A stretch of 64,000 nt of DNA from an uncultured Terriglobales bacterium (GTDB taxonomy: Bacteria > Acidobacteriota > Terriglobia > Terriglobales > Acidobacteriaceae): the NCBI GenBank assembly GCA_955652395.1, contig CATPBJ010000087.1, positions 1 to 64,000 of the forward strand. The letters are read 5' to 3'. Numbering within the stretch: position 1 is the stretch's first letter; each line of letters opens with the position of its first letter. A program made the translations under genes and the position numbers. The notes below the pieces were generated by a model. That model was not told the DNA's origin. It did no database searches and was given only the letters and a program-made list of their open reading frames with translations. Below, piece by piece: positions 1-7,582 of the stretch.

Positions 1-1
1 C

Positions 2-112
2 GGTCGCGGCATCACTCGTAGAATGTCAGACTTCGAGTGGGGCTATATGCAAGGGAAATTCTCGGCATTACGCTGGGTACTCGGCACAGAGTGGGATTTC
101 CTAGATACGTAA
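2..112 (+). CDS. C-terminal end of a small hypothetical protein (partial)
   Basis: The window opens inside a reading frame that closes with TAA at 110-112, leaving about 36 codons. The tail contains DFEWGYMQGKFSALRWVLG and ends in LDT. This aromatic-rich tail reads like natural protein, and I associate it with small acidobacterial proteins of unknown role, from memory only. The start lies to the left of the window. No function can be given. Confidence 0.5.
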   Translation, partial: GRGITRRMSDFEWGYMQGKFSALRWVLGTEWDFLDT

Positions 113-252
113 ACAGGTGCCTGAGTCAGGTTGCCAAGGCGTCCTCGACGGTTCGAGCCTACGAAGCTATAGAACCTGTATCGAGAGAATCATTACGCAG
201 GTCGCGTTCGCCCTGAACTGGCTTTCTCGCGCATGAACTCGTTACGTGGTAG

Positions 253-756
253 TCATAACATTGCCCACAGACTGTCGCACTCCATCTGGGTGGCCACGGC
301 GAGTTTCCCACAGGGCGTTACGTCTGCATCACCTGAACTGTATTCGATTTGGCAAGCATTCGTATTCATCTCCTCGATGAGCAGGGGAATGACAAGTCTC
401 AGCGCAGCTATTTCTTTGCGTAGCCTTACAGCCTCAATCTCCTTTTGTCGTATCTGCGCCTCAGCTAAGAGACGCTCGTGATCAAAGAAGGCTGCGGCGC
501 ACCTGGTGAACTTGTTGACGGCCTCGGTGTACGTGGCCATCGTGGTCGACAGCGTAACCATGTCGTCCTTTTGCCACAACCTGAACACGTATTGGCCGAA
601 ACATTCGGACAGCATAGCGAAGAATGCGAGGAATGGGATCAAAAACCAAGGACCGTCTGACTCCCCGAGACAAACGGTCCCAAGTTCCCAGTCGCGCAGT
701 GGGGAGGAGCGTTGCAGCTGCACGTAGGTAGCTCTGCAAGGCCTCATATACCACAA
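253..756 (-). CDS. Hypothetical protein with one membrane-like segment and a C-terminal coiled coil
   Basis: About 167 codons. A hydrophobic stretch near residues 36-60 (PWFLIPFLAFFAML) could be a membrane helix. Residues about 95-130 form a charged coiled coil ending in a motif EIAALRLVIPLL. The same kind of motif (QVEALRVAAPLL) occurs in the small protein at 2108-2374, so the two share a module. The first 30 residues look less natural than the rest, while another minus-strand frame just upstream (to about 853) contains a plausible stretch ELADPFVVYEALQSYLRAAA. A frameshift near 680-740 may therefore have split a longer protein. No function recognised. Confidence 0.5.
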   Translation of the reverse strand: MWYMRPCRATYVQLQRSSPLRDWELGTVCLGESDGPWFLIPFLAFFAMLSECFGQYVFRLWQKDDMVTLSTTMATYTEAVNKFTRCAAAFFDHERLLAEAQIRQKEIEAVRLRKEIAALRLVIPLLIEEMNTNACQIEYSSGDADVTPCGKLAVATQMECDSLWAML

Positions 757-833
757 AAGGATCGGCTAATTCAAGTTTGTTAGGGCTGTAACAGGATGTG
801 CCTGTCGTACGGTAGGAAGTAGTAGTACTGAGC

Positions 834-1037
834 TTAGATCGCCCTAGTGGCAATTGCGTGCCTTAGTCTGTCCTTCCCCTCATTGTTCAGAAGCCAAGCG
901 TGGTCACCGTGCGCTGAGCTGTGCATCACTTTAATCTCCAAATCATTGGCCAGTGCACCTTTCAGTTCACCGTCGCCCAACATGACATAAACCTCAACGT
1001 CAGCATTGCATTCGTTACAGTGTGCTCGGAAAGTCAT
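834..1037 (-). CDS. Small putative zinc-ribbon protein
   Basis: A 67-residue protein with one CxxC pair near the N-terminus (AHCNECNAD) and a balanced, hydrophilic composition. It lies just downstream of, and on the same strand as, the 1067-1480 gene, with a 29-base gap, so the two may be co-transcribed. Small proteins like this occur in acidobacterial accessory regions (from memory). Only one cysteine pair is visible, so metal binding is a guess. No function recognised. Confidence 0.5.
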   Translation of the reverse strand: MTFRAHCNECNADVEVYVMLGDGELKGALANDLEIKVMHSSAHGDHAWLLNNEGKDRLRHAIATRAI

Positions 1038-1066
1038 GATTTCCCGGAGAGGTTGAGCTTACGCCG

Positions 1067-1480
1067 TTATTTGGGAGTGACGATGACTCCTACGATTCTT
1101 TCGTTCATCGCATCCACAATTGTTCGTGCCTGCGCCAACGTCGCACCTCGTAACATTTCAAATCCAATCGATAGCGAGGTGAGACTTGGCGCGTCATCAA
1201 GTAGCTCTAATTTGATCTCGGGGCCGTGATCCGTTTCCACGACGAGAAATCGACAACCGCTCCGCTCAACTCTAGGCGTCATCTTGAACGGCTTCTTTAT
1301 CAGACGTACCGTTTCCGTACCTGGTGCAGCACTCGGGGTCTCCCTCGATGGCAACCGACATTCAAACTGTTCTAACTCCGCCTGAGCCTCAAAAACACTT
1401 GCATTGTCTGAGGTTCGTCCACATCGCTTGCAGAACCATTCCCGCGTAGCGGCATTCCATGTGAGATTTTCGTGTTTCAT
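1067..1480 (-). CDS. Hypothetical protein with N-terminal zinc-ribbon half
   Basis: 137 residues. The N-terminus has WFCKRCGRTSDN, a single CxxC knuckle typical of half zinc ribbons. The middle is Pro/Ser/Thr rich, and the C-terminal 60 residues look folded (LSIGFEMLRGATLAQARTI). Unlike several neighbours the frame is intact from ATG to stop. It precedes the 834-1037 gene on the same strand. The family looks acidobacterial from memory. Function unknown. Confidence 0.55.
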   Translation of the reverse strand: MKHENLTWNAATREWFCKRCGRTSDNASVFEAQAELEQFECRLPSRETPSAAPGTETVRLIKKPFKMTPRVERSGCRFLVVETDHGPEIKLELLDDAPSLTSLSIGFEMLRGATLAQARTIVDAMNERIVGVIVTPK

Positions 1481-1536
1481 CGAGAACCCTCTGCATATCA
1501 GAGGTTAAGCACTGCGGAGACTACACTAATTTGGTG

Positions 1537-1631
1537 ATGATTTTCATCACTATCAGGTGGAGACCTGATATTTAGCAGGAATAATTTTGTAGCGGGGTTG
1601 ACGTTGGTATTCTGTGGATTCTTCTGCCGCG
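1537..1631. repeat. Diverged direct repeat, copy A
   Basis: Starting at TCATCACTATCA and running through GGTGGAGACCTGA to TGTGGATTCTTCTGCC, this stretch resembles 4042-4136 at roughly 70 percent by eye, in the same orientation. On the minus strand both copies encode a similar peptide (here YKIIPAKYQVST, there YIIVPAKSQVST), which in copy A is followed at once by stop codons. It is probably the 3' end of a once-coding sequence present twice in the region. Confidence 0.5.
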
Positions 1632-1649
1632 CGGGCGATTCCCACCGGA

Positions 1650-1916
1650 CTATGCTGGTGGACGATTGCTCCTCCCAAACGCCTCGGGAATTGTCTCAAA
1701 GGCGATGGCCCGCAGGTAGCGAATGTGGTCTCGGATGGCTGCTTGAAGTTGAGGCAGGATGACGTTTGAATCAGCTTCGCTCTTGGCCGCAATAGCCTGG
1801 GCGGTAGCGGATTTGGTGTTGCAGGCTGGACGATGACATGCTTGGCATAATGCGATGACATTCGAGATTGGATCAATACAATTGTTGCTGTAGCGCGGGT
1901 GGCGATTACCCGACTT
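1650..1916 (-). pseudogene. HNH endonuclease-like fragment
   Basis: An open frame on the minus strand runs from just after a stop at 1917-1919 to TAG at 1650-1652 and has no good start codon. It contains RHPRYSNNCIDPISNVIALC followed by QACH. This resembles the centre of an HNH nuclease fold, where a histidine pair is followed by N..I.LC..CH. About 50 residues of alpha-helical character follow. The upstream part of the domain is missing, and a short frame just upstream (MNEKDGTREGVV, ending at a stop) is not in phase. I read it as the 3' remnant of an HNH gene. Such genes are common in mobile elements. Confidence 0.45.
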
Positions 1917-2107
1917 TCACAAAGAAGTCAGACCAAGCATCTAGACAAGAAGAACGGGACGACGCCCTCTCGGGTGCCATCCTTTTCGTTCATGGCACAC
2001 AAAATACGAAGTGGCGCGTTAAGATAAACGTCTTTGGGCGTTGCTGAACATCGGCTAAAGACCCGAGATTCTCGGTAGTTATAATGTAGGCCTCCCAGCC
2101 CAGCTGA

Positions 2108-2374
2108 TTAGCTTGCCTTGTCAAACTTGAGCCTAGATGCCTCTGGACTCGCAGCAGAGTTGGATTCTTGCGGCGTGCCAGAGATTTCCCATCCGCTATG
2201 GTCGGGCTCCGGCGTAACATTTCTCGCAACCGAGTGGACACTCGAATCGTTATCGTTGTCCGATTCCTCATTTTCCGAGAGAAGAGGGGCTGCTACACGT
2301 AACGCCTCCACTTGTTCTTCCACCCGTGACAACTCAAGTGCCTTCTGTCCCAAAACCTCCCAAACGTCCTTCAT
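2108..2374 (-). CDS. Small coiled-coil protein (EALRxxAPLL family)
   Basis: 88 residues. The N-terminal 35 residues form a short amphipathic helix with QKALELSRVEEQVEALRVAA then PLLSENEES. An acidic, Ser/Asn-rich, probably disordered tail follows. The same EALR..(A/I)PLL motif ends the coiled coil of the 253-756 protein, and I recall many such small proteins in acidobacterial genomes. No partner or function is known to me. The frame is intact. Confidence 0.55.
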   Translation of the reverse strand: MKDVWEVLGQKALELSRVEEQVEALRVAAPLLSENEESDNDNDSSVHSVARNVTPEPDHSGWEISGTPQESNSAASPEASRLKFDKAS

Positions 2375-2509
2375 GTAAGCACCTCAGGATTATCTAGAAA
2401 TATGCGCAAGCAAATCGCATGTTGGATTCCCGCGCCACACCCAGGTTCTTCCGTTCGACCGCTAGACAATAGCTTGCTCCAATTCCGCACTTGCTAGCTC
2501 ACAACAATG

Positions 2510-3109
2510 TCAGCCAGGAGCGGGCTCGGTGTGGCGTTCTCGCTGGAACAATTCTTCGCGTCCCGCCATCTGGGAATATTTAGAATTTCGGATCTTGAAC
2601 CACGTCACTTGCTGCGGCTCGGTGACGTATGGGCCGTGCGAAAGCTTCGCCACGATGCCCTCCACGTCCAACTTGCAGATACGTTCGAACAGCGCTGTTC
2701 CCTGGCGCTCGACATGGTCCGCATATCGCAACCGAGATGATGGATGACCAAACAGTAGGCGTCTTAATTCCTGTTTACGATCTACGAGCCTTTCTGCGCG
2801 CAAGTCCATCGAAGGCGAAGAAGCAGGGCTCTCCGCGATGAAACAATAGATCACGGAATTGTGGTCGGCCACGTCTATCGAGACAGACCATTTCGCCGTC
2901 GAGTACGGTTTTCCCTCCGAATGGTACGGAGATTTCTTTGCCGAGGTCTGAGTATGAATTGAACGCATGACCATTGCGCGAGATCCACTGAGTGCGCCCA
3001 TTCTCGATGACGGCGAGAGCCCGAAACCCGTCATACTTCAATTCATAATCCACTCGGGATGGTCGAAGGGCGCAGGACGGCGCGAGAGCGGCATGGGCTG
3101 GAATGCCAT
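2510..3109 (-). pseudogene. ATP-dependent DNA ligase (LigD-type adenylation domain), broken in two places
   Basis: Read across two breaks, this is a small ATP-dependent DNA ligase. From ATG at 3107-3109, frame 1 gives MAFQPMPLSRRPAPFDHPEW and then stops at 3038-3040. One base lost near 3047 restores YELKYDGFRAL, motif I with the AMP-binding lysine. DGEMVCLD (motif III) follows. Near 2805-2811 the frame changes again and several residues of the usual FDLLW..G.DLR linker are missing. The last part has DVEGIVAK (motif IV) and WFKIRN (motif V) and ends ERHTEPAPG. No OB-fold follows, as in short acidobacterial ligases. Unlikely to give active enzyme as written. Confidence 0.75.
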
Positions 3110-3242
3110 GCCGATAGCGTAGCAAGGGCGACGGCGAAAGGAGGGCGAATGGCGTTTTCGGATAAGGCGTCGAGAGACTTTTCCACGCATGGAGCAAAAC
3201 ACCAAGAGTGCGACGCATCTTAGTCAGTCCTGAGGCGACGCC

Positions 3243-3604
3243 GTGGATGTCCTCATTGTGGACGACAACCCGATGGTAAGACGTGCTGTACGAGATCTTT
3301 CGAGAGCGATCCTGCGTTTCAGGTCTGTGGGGAAGCGCAGAATGGTCTGGAAGGTCTGGAGAAGGCGGTGGAGTTACGCCCTGGACTGATTGTCATGGAT
3401 TTGGCGATGCCCAGGATGAATGGACTCGATGCCGCCCGTGAGATAAATCGCGCTATGCCTACGATTGCGATCATTCTCTTCAGTGGTTACGCTCACCTAC
3501 AAAAACTAGATATGCTCCTCTCGGCTGGCATTTCTGCGGTGGTGGATAAGGAAGAGGCCTCGGAACTGATCGCCGTAGCGCATGATCTGAGGAACGCCGC
3601 CTAG
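3243..3604 (+). pseudogene. Single-domain response regulator (receiver) with a one-base deletion
   Basis: GTG at 3243 starts VDVLIVDDNPMVRRAVRDL, with the acidic pair of a receiver domain. At CTTTCGAG (about 3297-3302) the frame is lost. If one T is restored the frame becomes FESDPAFQVCGEAQNGLEG and continues into IVMDLAMPRMNG, with the phospho-acceptor Asp, and VVDKEEA, with the conserved Lys. The total would be about 120 residues, normal for a stand-alone CheY-like protein. It converges tail to tail with the next minus-strand gene, the stops being one base apart. Either a decayed gene or an uncorrected indel. Confidence 0.7.
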
Positions 3605-3605
3605 A

Positions 3606-3855
3606 TCAGCTTACTCGTGTCGATGACCGCCAAGCCTTCACTTCCTCACGCAGATTTGCCAATCTGTTCGCGACATCGATGATCGCCTGATTTTCTTCGG
3701 GAGTACCCCCCGTGATTCAAGGAGAACTCATGGAGTCGTCCTTTTATCGCGGCCTCGGCAGCCTCTATGCGCTCATCGATTTTCGCCGTTGTCCAATCGC
3801 TTTCGAGCACGGCTACGTTGTAAAGCTGTTCCCATTTCTGTCCCGTCATGGACAT
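3606..3855 (-). pseudogene. Small helical protein broken in a G homopolymer
   Basis: The first frame (ATG at 3855 or 3849) reads MTGQKWEQLYNVAVLESDW and continues through a helical region to SLNHGG. A run of six G follows, after which the sensible continuation is in another frame: GTPEENQAIIDVANRLANLR and on to TGA at 3606-3608. Joined, this gives about 83 residues, all helical. I recall similar small acidobacterial proteins but no function. The break at a homopolymer suggests slippage or a sequencing indel. Confidence 0.55.
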
Positions 3856-3971
3856 CTCCTACGGCCAGACCCACCCCCAATTTATTTGAGATTAAAATCC
3901 ATGTCGGTACGCTAGCGTCCACTGGGTGCCGCCGTTCACCTCCAAGACAAAAGGGACAGCACCCGAAGGTG

Positions 3972-4327
3972 TCATCCCTTTTCCCAGTTTCGATTTGAGG
4001 TCAATCGTTGAGGTCGCCTCCAAACTAATCTGCTGACAACTTTATCACTATCAAAGGTGGAAACCTGAGATTTGGCGGGGACGATTATGTAGGACTTGAC
4101 ATCGTATTTCTCTGCATTCTTATGCCCGTGTTCCTTGACGCATGATGACTATCATGTCGGGCTTCCCTTACGGCTTCTTTAGCGTGGCATTTGAGTCTGC
4201 TTCGACGATGACATCGACGCGCGCTCCAGGTTTGAGGCGCGCGTGGAGGTTCCCGAGCTGGGTGAGTTTTTTCAACTGTGATCCCACAGCCGGTTTACTG
4301 CCCCACTTCTTTACGCGGATTGCCGTC
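3972..4327 (-). pseudogene. Decayed coding region of unknown identity
   Basis: Two minus-strand pieces look like protein but are out of phase. About 4168-4327 reads KKWGSKPAVGSQLKKLTQLG, then LKPGARVDVIVEADSNATL, and stops. From 4139 to TGA at 3972-3974 a second frame reads VKEHGHKNAEKYDVKSYIIV followed by PAKSQVSTFDSDK. They may be parts of one or two degraded genes. The second contains the diverged repeat that also lies at 1537-1631. Function not recognised. Confidence 0.35.
4042..4136. repeat. Diverged direct repeat, copy B
   Basis: It begins TTATCACTATCA, runs through GGTGGAAACCTGAGATTTGG and ends near TGCATTCTTATGCCC, aligning by eye with 1537-1631 with two short gaps. The minus-strand peptide (SYIIVPAKSQVSTF) stays open here, whereas copy A ends in stops. 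Confidence 0.5.
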
Positions 4328-4444
4328 CTAGTCCAATCCAGATGCAAGCCAAGCCTGTCGCTGTACGTCATCAAGACGCTGCATAGCTGCGGGAATCCAG
4401 TGCTCATATGTCTTGCGAATTTCGTTAGGCGACGTTCCTACCAT
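4328..4444 (-). pseudogene. Tyrosine recombinase (phage-type integrase), C-terminal remnant
   Basis: A 38-codon frame reads MVGTSPNEIRKTYEHWIPAA, then a short helix and RQAWLASGLD before TAG, after which DGNPRKEVGQ continues in frame. This matches the very end of tyrosine recombinases, where a box like G(T/H)S...(I/V)...Y..W carries the catalytic tyrosine (KTYEHW here) followed by R...L. The Arg-His-Arg parts of the catalytic domain and the N-terminal domains are absent. Its position about 100 bases from a half tRNA-Pro gene is what is expected for an integrase next to its attachment site. Confidence 0.55.
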
Positions 4445-4543
4445 CGTATAAGAAGTTTGGGACTAAGAATTGGGACTAACCAGAGTGGGTTTTGAAGTGG
4501 ATTTTCGATGCTAAGCGACGCCGAATCAATAAATTTCCACTGT

Positions 4544-4583
4544 GTCCCGAACCAGGTGCTCTACCAGGGTGAGCCACGCCCCG
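4544..4583 (-). tRNA. tRNA-Pro(CGG), 5' half only
   Basis: On the minus strand from 4583 the sequence has a 5' acceptor strand CGGGGCG, TG, a D-stem GCTC/GAGC around loop ACCCTGGTA, and the anticodon arm CCTGG-TTCGGGA (anticodon CGG). After the anticodon loop the expected CCAGG is CACAG, and no variable loop, T-arm or 3' acceptor strand follows. The tRNA is therefore cut at the anticodon stem. Tyrosine-recombinase elements commonly cross over in this part of tRNA genes, and a recombinase remnant lies just beyond. A functional tRNA cannot be made from this copy. Confidence 0.7.
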
Positions 4584-4801
4584 ACTACACGAACTGAAGC
4601 GACGATCGGAACTGCGCGGTACGATGGCATGGGGCCCGCGCGTCTGATTCCATTAGAAGTATAGCATCCTGAGGTGGCCGGCTTCCCTCGGCATGAACCG
4701 TTGTGGTCCGCAACACCTGCGCGTGAGGGTGCATCGTCCTCTGCGGAAGGTTCTCTGGATTTTCCTATAGAATGAGTGCTTCGCTCACAAGATTGTCATC
4801 C

Positions 4802-5995
4802 ATGATCGCGCTTACCGCCACAACCTTGTTTACTCCACTGGAGCGGATCGAGCAGCCATTGCTGCTGGTGGAAGACGGCACCATCGTTGAACTGACGTCG
4901 CGGGTGCGCCGCGAAGTTCCGAGAAATTGCCGCACGGTGGATTTTGGCGACGGCATACTGGCGCCCGGATTTGTTGACATCCATATTCATGGCGGCGCCG
5001 GTCATGACGTGATGGAAGCTGGAGCCGACGCACTGCCGCCGCTTGAGCGGCTTCTGGCGTCGCACGGCGTCAGCAGCTATCTCCCCACGACCGTTACGGC
5101 GCCGATGGATGCCACACTCTCCGCGTTGGCGCGGCTGGCGGACGCAATCGAAGCCGCAGATCGAAATTCGCATTCCACTGATCGGCCGACCGGCGACCTG
5201 CGGGCGCGGCCGCTGGGAATTCATCTTGAAGGTCCGTTCATCAGCCACAGCCGGCGGGGAGTTCATCCTCCAGCGAACCTGTTGACTCCGTCTCTGGCTG
5301 CGTTTGATCGCTTTTGGCAGGCGGCGCGTGGGCACATTCGAGTAATAACGATTGCGCCCGAATTGCCCGGGGCGATTGAGGTCATGGCGGAAGCGGCCGC
5401 ACGCGGAGTTTGTGTGAGCATGGGCCACTCCGACGCTGACCTGAATGCAGCTCGCGCTGGTTTCGCCGCGGGCGGGCGACATGCGACTCATACGTTTAAC
5501 GCCATGCGGCCGCTGGATCATCGCGATCCCGGAATTCTTGGCGAAGTGCTGGCCGATTCGCGGCTCTCCGCCGACATCATCGCGGACGGAATTCATCTGG
5601 ATCCCTTGATCGTAGTGTTATTCCTGAGAGCCAAGGGAGCGGACGCCGCCGTCTTGATCACCGACGCTACCGCCGCCACCGGCATGCCCGACGGCCGCTA
5701 TCGCCTGGGTGCGTTGGAAGTGGAAGTGAAAGATGGCAGATGCCTGGCTGAAGGAAAACTGGCAGGCAGCGTCCTGACCATGGACCGGGCGGTCCGCAAC
5801 GTCATGCAGTTTGCTCAATGGGACTTGCAGCAGGCGGTGCGGCTCGCGACTGTGAATCCGGCGCGGGTCGTTAACTTGAATAACGGCGGCTTAAAGAAGG
5901 GTGGCTCGCTCGAGGCGAGCGCGACTGCCGATCTTGTGGTCTTGAGCGCGAGCGGCGAAGTAAGAAGTACGATAATCCGCGGAGCGGGAATCTGA
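4802..5995 (+). CDS. nagA: N-acetylglucosamine-6-phosphate deacetylase
   Basis: Removes acetate from GlcNAc-6-phosphate to give glucosamine-6-phosphate, the first cytosolic step of amino-sugar (chitin or peptidoglycan sugar) use. The amidohydrolase signatures are all present: DIHIHGGAGHD after the N-terminal beta sandwich, HLEGPFISHSRRG with the metal-binding Glu, a metal-site His in GHSD, ATHTFNAM, ADGIHLDP and the catalytic Asp in ITDATAATGMPDG. I chose ATG 4802, where the family usually begins (MIALTATTLFTPLE), over ATG 4772; neither has a clear Shine-Dalgarno. The SIS-domain gene follows after 29 bases on the same strand, so the two form an amino-sugar operon. Confidence 0.93.
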   Translation: MIALTATTLFTPLERIEQPLLLVEDGTIVELTSRVRREVPRNCRTVDFGDGILAPGFVDIHIHGGAGHDVMEAGADALPPLERLLASHGVSSYLPTTVTAPMDATLSALARLADAIEAADRNSHSTDRPTGDLRARPLGIHLEGPFISHSRRGVHPPANLLTPSLAAFDRFWQAARGHIRVITIAPELPGAIEVMAEAAARGVCVSMGHSDADLNAARAGFAAGGRHATHTFNAMRPLDHRDPGILGEVLADSRLSADIIADGIHLDPLIVVLFLRAKGADAAVLITDATAATGMPDGRYRLGALEVEVKDGRCLAEGKLAGSVLTMDRAVRNVMQFAQWDLQQAVRLATVNPARVVNLNNGGLKKGGSLEASATADLVVLSASGEVRSTIIRGAGI

Positions 5996-6024
5996 GTGCG
6001 AGCACACTTCTTAGGGAGAATCGA

Positions 6025-7155
6025 ATGGCTGACAAAGGGGGATTCCCCCATTACATGCTGAAGGAAATCTTCGAGCAGCCGCAGGGCTTGCGGGATACGA
6101 TTGCGCCCCGCGTGTCGCTTGAGGAAGGCGTGGTGCGGCTCGATGAGGTCCGCATTAGCACGGATGAACTTCGGGCCCTGCGCCGGATCAACATCGTGGC
6201 CTCAGGCACCAGCCGGCATGCGGGCATGGCTGGCCAGTACATGATTCAGGACCTGGTCAACATTCCCGTGGACGTGGATTACGCCAGCGAGTTCGAGTAT
6301 CGCAATCCTCTGATCGGCCCCGGCGAACTTACCATTGTCATCACGCAGTCTGGTGAAACCGCCGATACGACTGCCGCCCAACGCGAAGCCAAAGCCAAAG
6401 GCTCACGCACCATTGCGATCTCGAACGTCGTTGATTCGACCATCGCGCGCGAGGCGGATGGCGTGCTCTACACCCATGCCGGACCGGAGATCAGCATCGC
6501 GTCCACCAAGGCCTTCACCGCCCAGATGGCAGTACTGTACCTGTTTGCGCTTTATCTGGGGCAGGTGCGCGGCAAGTTTGCCAAGGAGCAGCGTCGCCAA
6601 TACATTCGTGAACTGCTCGATTTGCCGGGCAAGATGGAAGCACTGCTAAAGTCTGCACCGCCCGTTTGCGAGAAGTTGGCTGAAAAATACTACAAGGTGC
6701 AGGACTTTCTCTTCATGGGCCGCGCCATTCATTATCCGGTGGCCATGGACGGCGCGCTCAAACTCAAAGAGGTTTCCTACATCCACGCCGAGGGCTATCC
6801 CACCGGGGAAACCAAGCACGGTCCCAATGCGATGATCGACGAGAACCTGCCGGTAGTGATCATCGCAACTTCCGACCACGAAGATTCAGGATCGATGCTT
6901 CGCTATGAGAAGAACCTGGCCAACATCCGGGGATTCAAGCAGCAGTCGGCGCGAGTGATCGCAATCGCGTCCGAAGACGATGAAGAGCTTGCCCGCCTGG
7001 CGGACCATACCGTCTTTGTTCCACAGGCCACGGAACTGCTGCTGCCACTTCTGGAAATTGTGCCTCTGCAGTTGTTCGCGTACTACATGACGGTGAAAAA
7101 AGGCCTGGACGTCGATCGCCCGCGAAATCTGGTGAAGTCGGTCACACTGGAGTAA
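6025..7155 (+). CDS. GlmS-type isomerase (double SIS domain) without glutaminase; probable glucosamine-6-phosphate deaminase
   Basis: 376 residues that correspond to the linker and isomerase half of glucosamine-6-phosphate synthase. It opens with FPHYMLKEIFEQP, the GlmS linker, and ends PRNLVKSVTLE. SIS signatures are SGTSRHAG and ITQSGETADT. Counterparts of the GlmS isomerase residues are present: Glu249 in KLKEVSYIHAE, His265 in ETKHGP and Lys371 near the end. The N-terminal Cys-dependent glutaminase is absent. Downstream of nagA, it most likely deaminates GlcN-6-P to Fru-6-P, like the non-homologous replacement NagB-II. Ammonia-dependent synthesis is the alternative. GAATCG-type leader, ATG 6025. 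Confidence 0.85.
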   Translation: MADKGGFPHYMLKEIFEQPQGLRDTIAPRVSLEEGVVRLDEVRISTDELRALRRINIVASGTSRHAGMAGQYMIQDLVNIPVDVDYASEFEYRNPLIGPGELTIVITQSGETADTTAAQREAKAKGSRTIAISNVVDSTIAREADGVLYTHAGPEISIASTKAFTAQMAVLYLFALYLGQVRGKFAKEQRRQYIRELLDLPGKMEALLKSAPPVCEKLAEKYYKVQDFLFMGRAIHYPVAMDGALKLKEVSYIHAEGYPTGETKHGPNAMIDENLPVVIIATSDHEDSGSMLRYEKNLANIRGFKQQSARVIAIASEDDEELARLADHTVFVPQATELLLPLLEIVPLQLFAYYMTVKKGLDVDRPRNLVKSVTLE

Positions 7156-7189
7156 GGGGATTGGCGGAGGTCTGAAGTCCGACGCGGGA

Positions 7190-7582
7190 TTAGTTCGGCT
7201 TCCTGTGTTTTCCGTCGGAAAGATAGCGTAGCAGCGCGGTGTCCGACGCAGTCTTGAATTTTTCCAGAAATGAAGCTTCCGGACTGACCACCGCATCCGC
7301 AGAAACCTTCTGCCGTATACTCTGCCGCAATCTTTCGCCCGACTCGGATTCGTTGGTCATCACCTGCATGTAGAACCAAAGGAAGTGGCGCATCTGATCA
7401 AGGGATGATTTCAGCATCTGGAGCGCATCCATCTCCGGCAACTGGCTGAGCGCTTCCATGAGTTCCGGATCGCTGGGCGCTTCCATGGCGGCACAGTTGA
7501 GTTGTCGTTGAATCGCGCGCAGGTCTTCGGTCACACGCAGGATCCGGACGTGGATCTCTTCGAGGTAATCTTCTCTTCCCAT
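7190..7582 (-). CDS. Hypothetical helical protein
   Basis: From ATG 7582 (MGREDYLEEIHVRILRV) the protein has about 130 residues, almost all predicted helix. It is rich in Leu, Glu and Arg, with one hydrophobic patch QMRHFLWFYMQVM and a basic tail DGKHRKPN. A further 13 codons upstream are open but less protein-like. It converges with the SIS gene, the stops being 35 bases apart. The 16-base palindrome at 7765-7780 lies upstream and could regulate it. No family recognised. Confidence 0.55.
   Translation of the reverse strand: MGREDYLEEIHVRILRVTEDLRAIQRQLNCAAMEAPSDPELMEALSQLPEMDALQMLKSSLDQMRHFLWFYMQVMTNESESGERLRQSIRQKVSADAVVSPEASFLEKFKTASDTALLRYLSDGKHRKPN

Noticed and set aside
5996-6024. glmS ribozyme or riboswitch before the SIS gene
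   Set aside because: Only 29 bases separate it from nagA, too short for a ribozyme, and no conserved core is visible.
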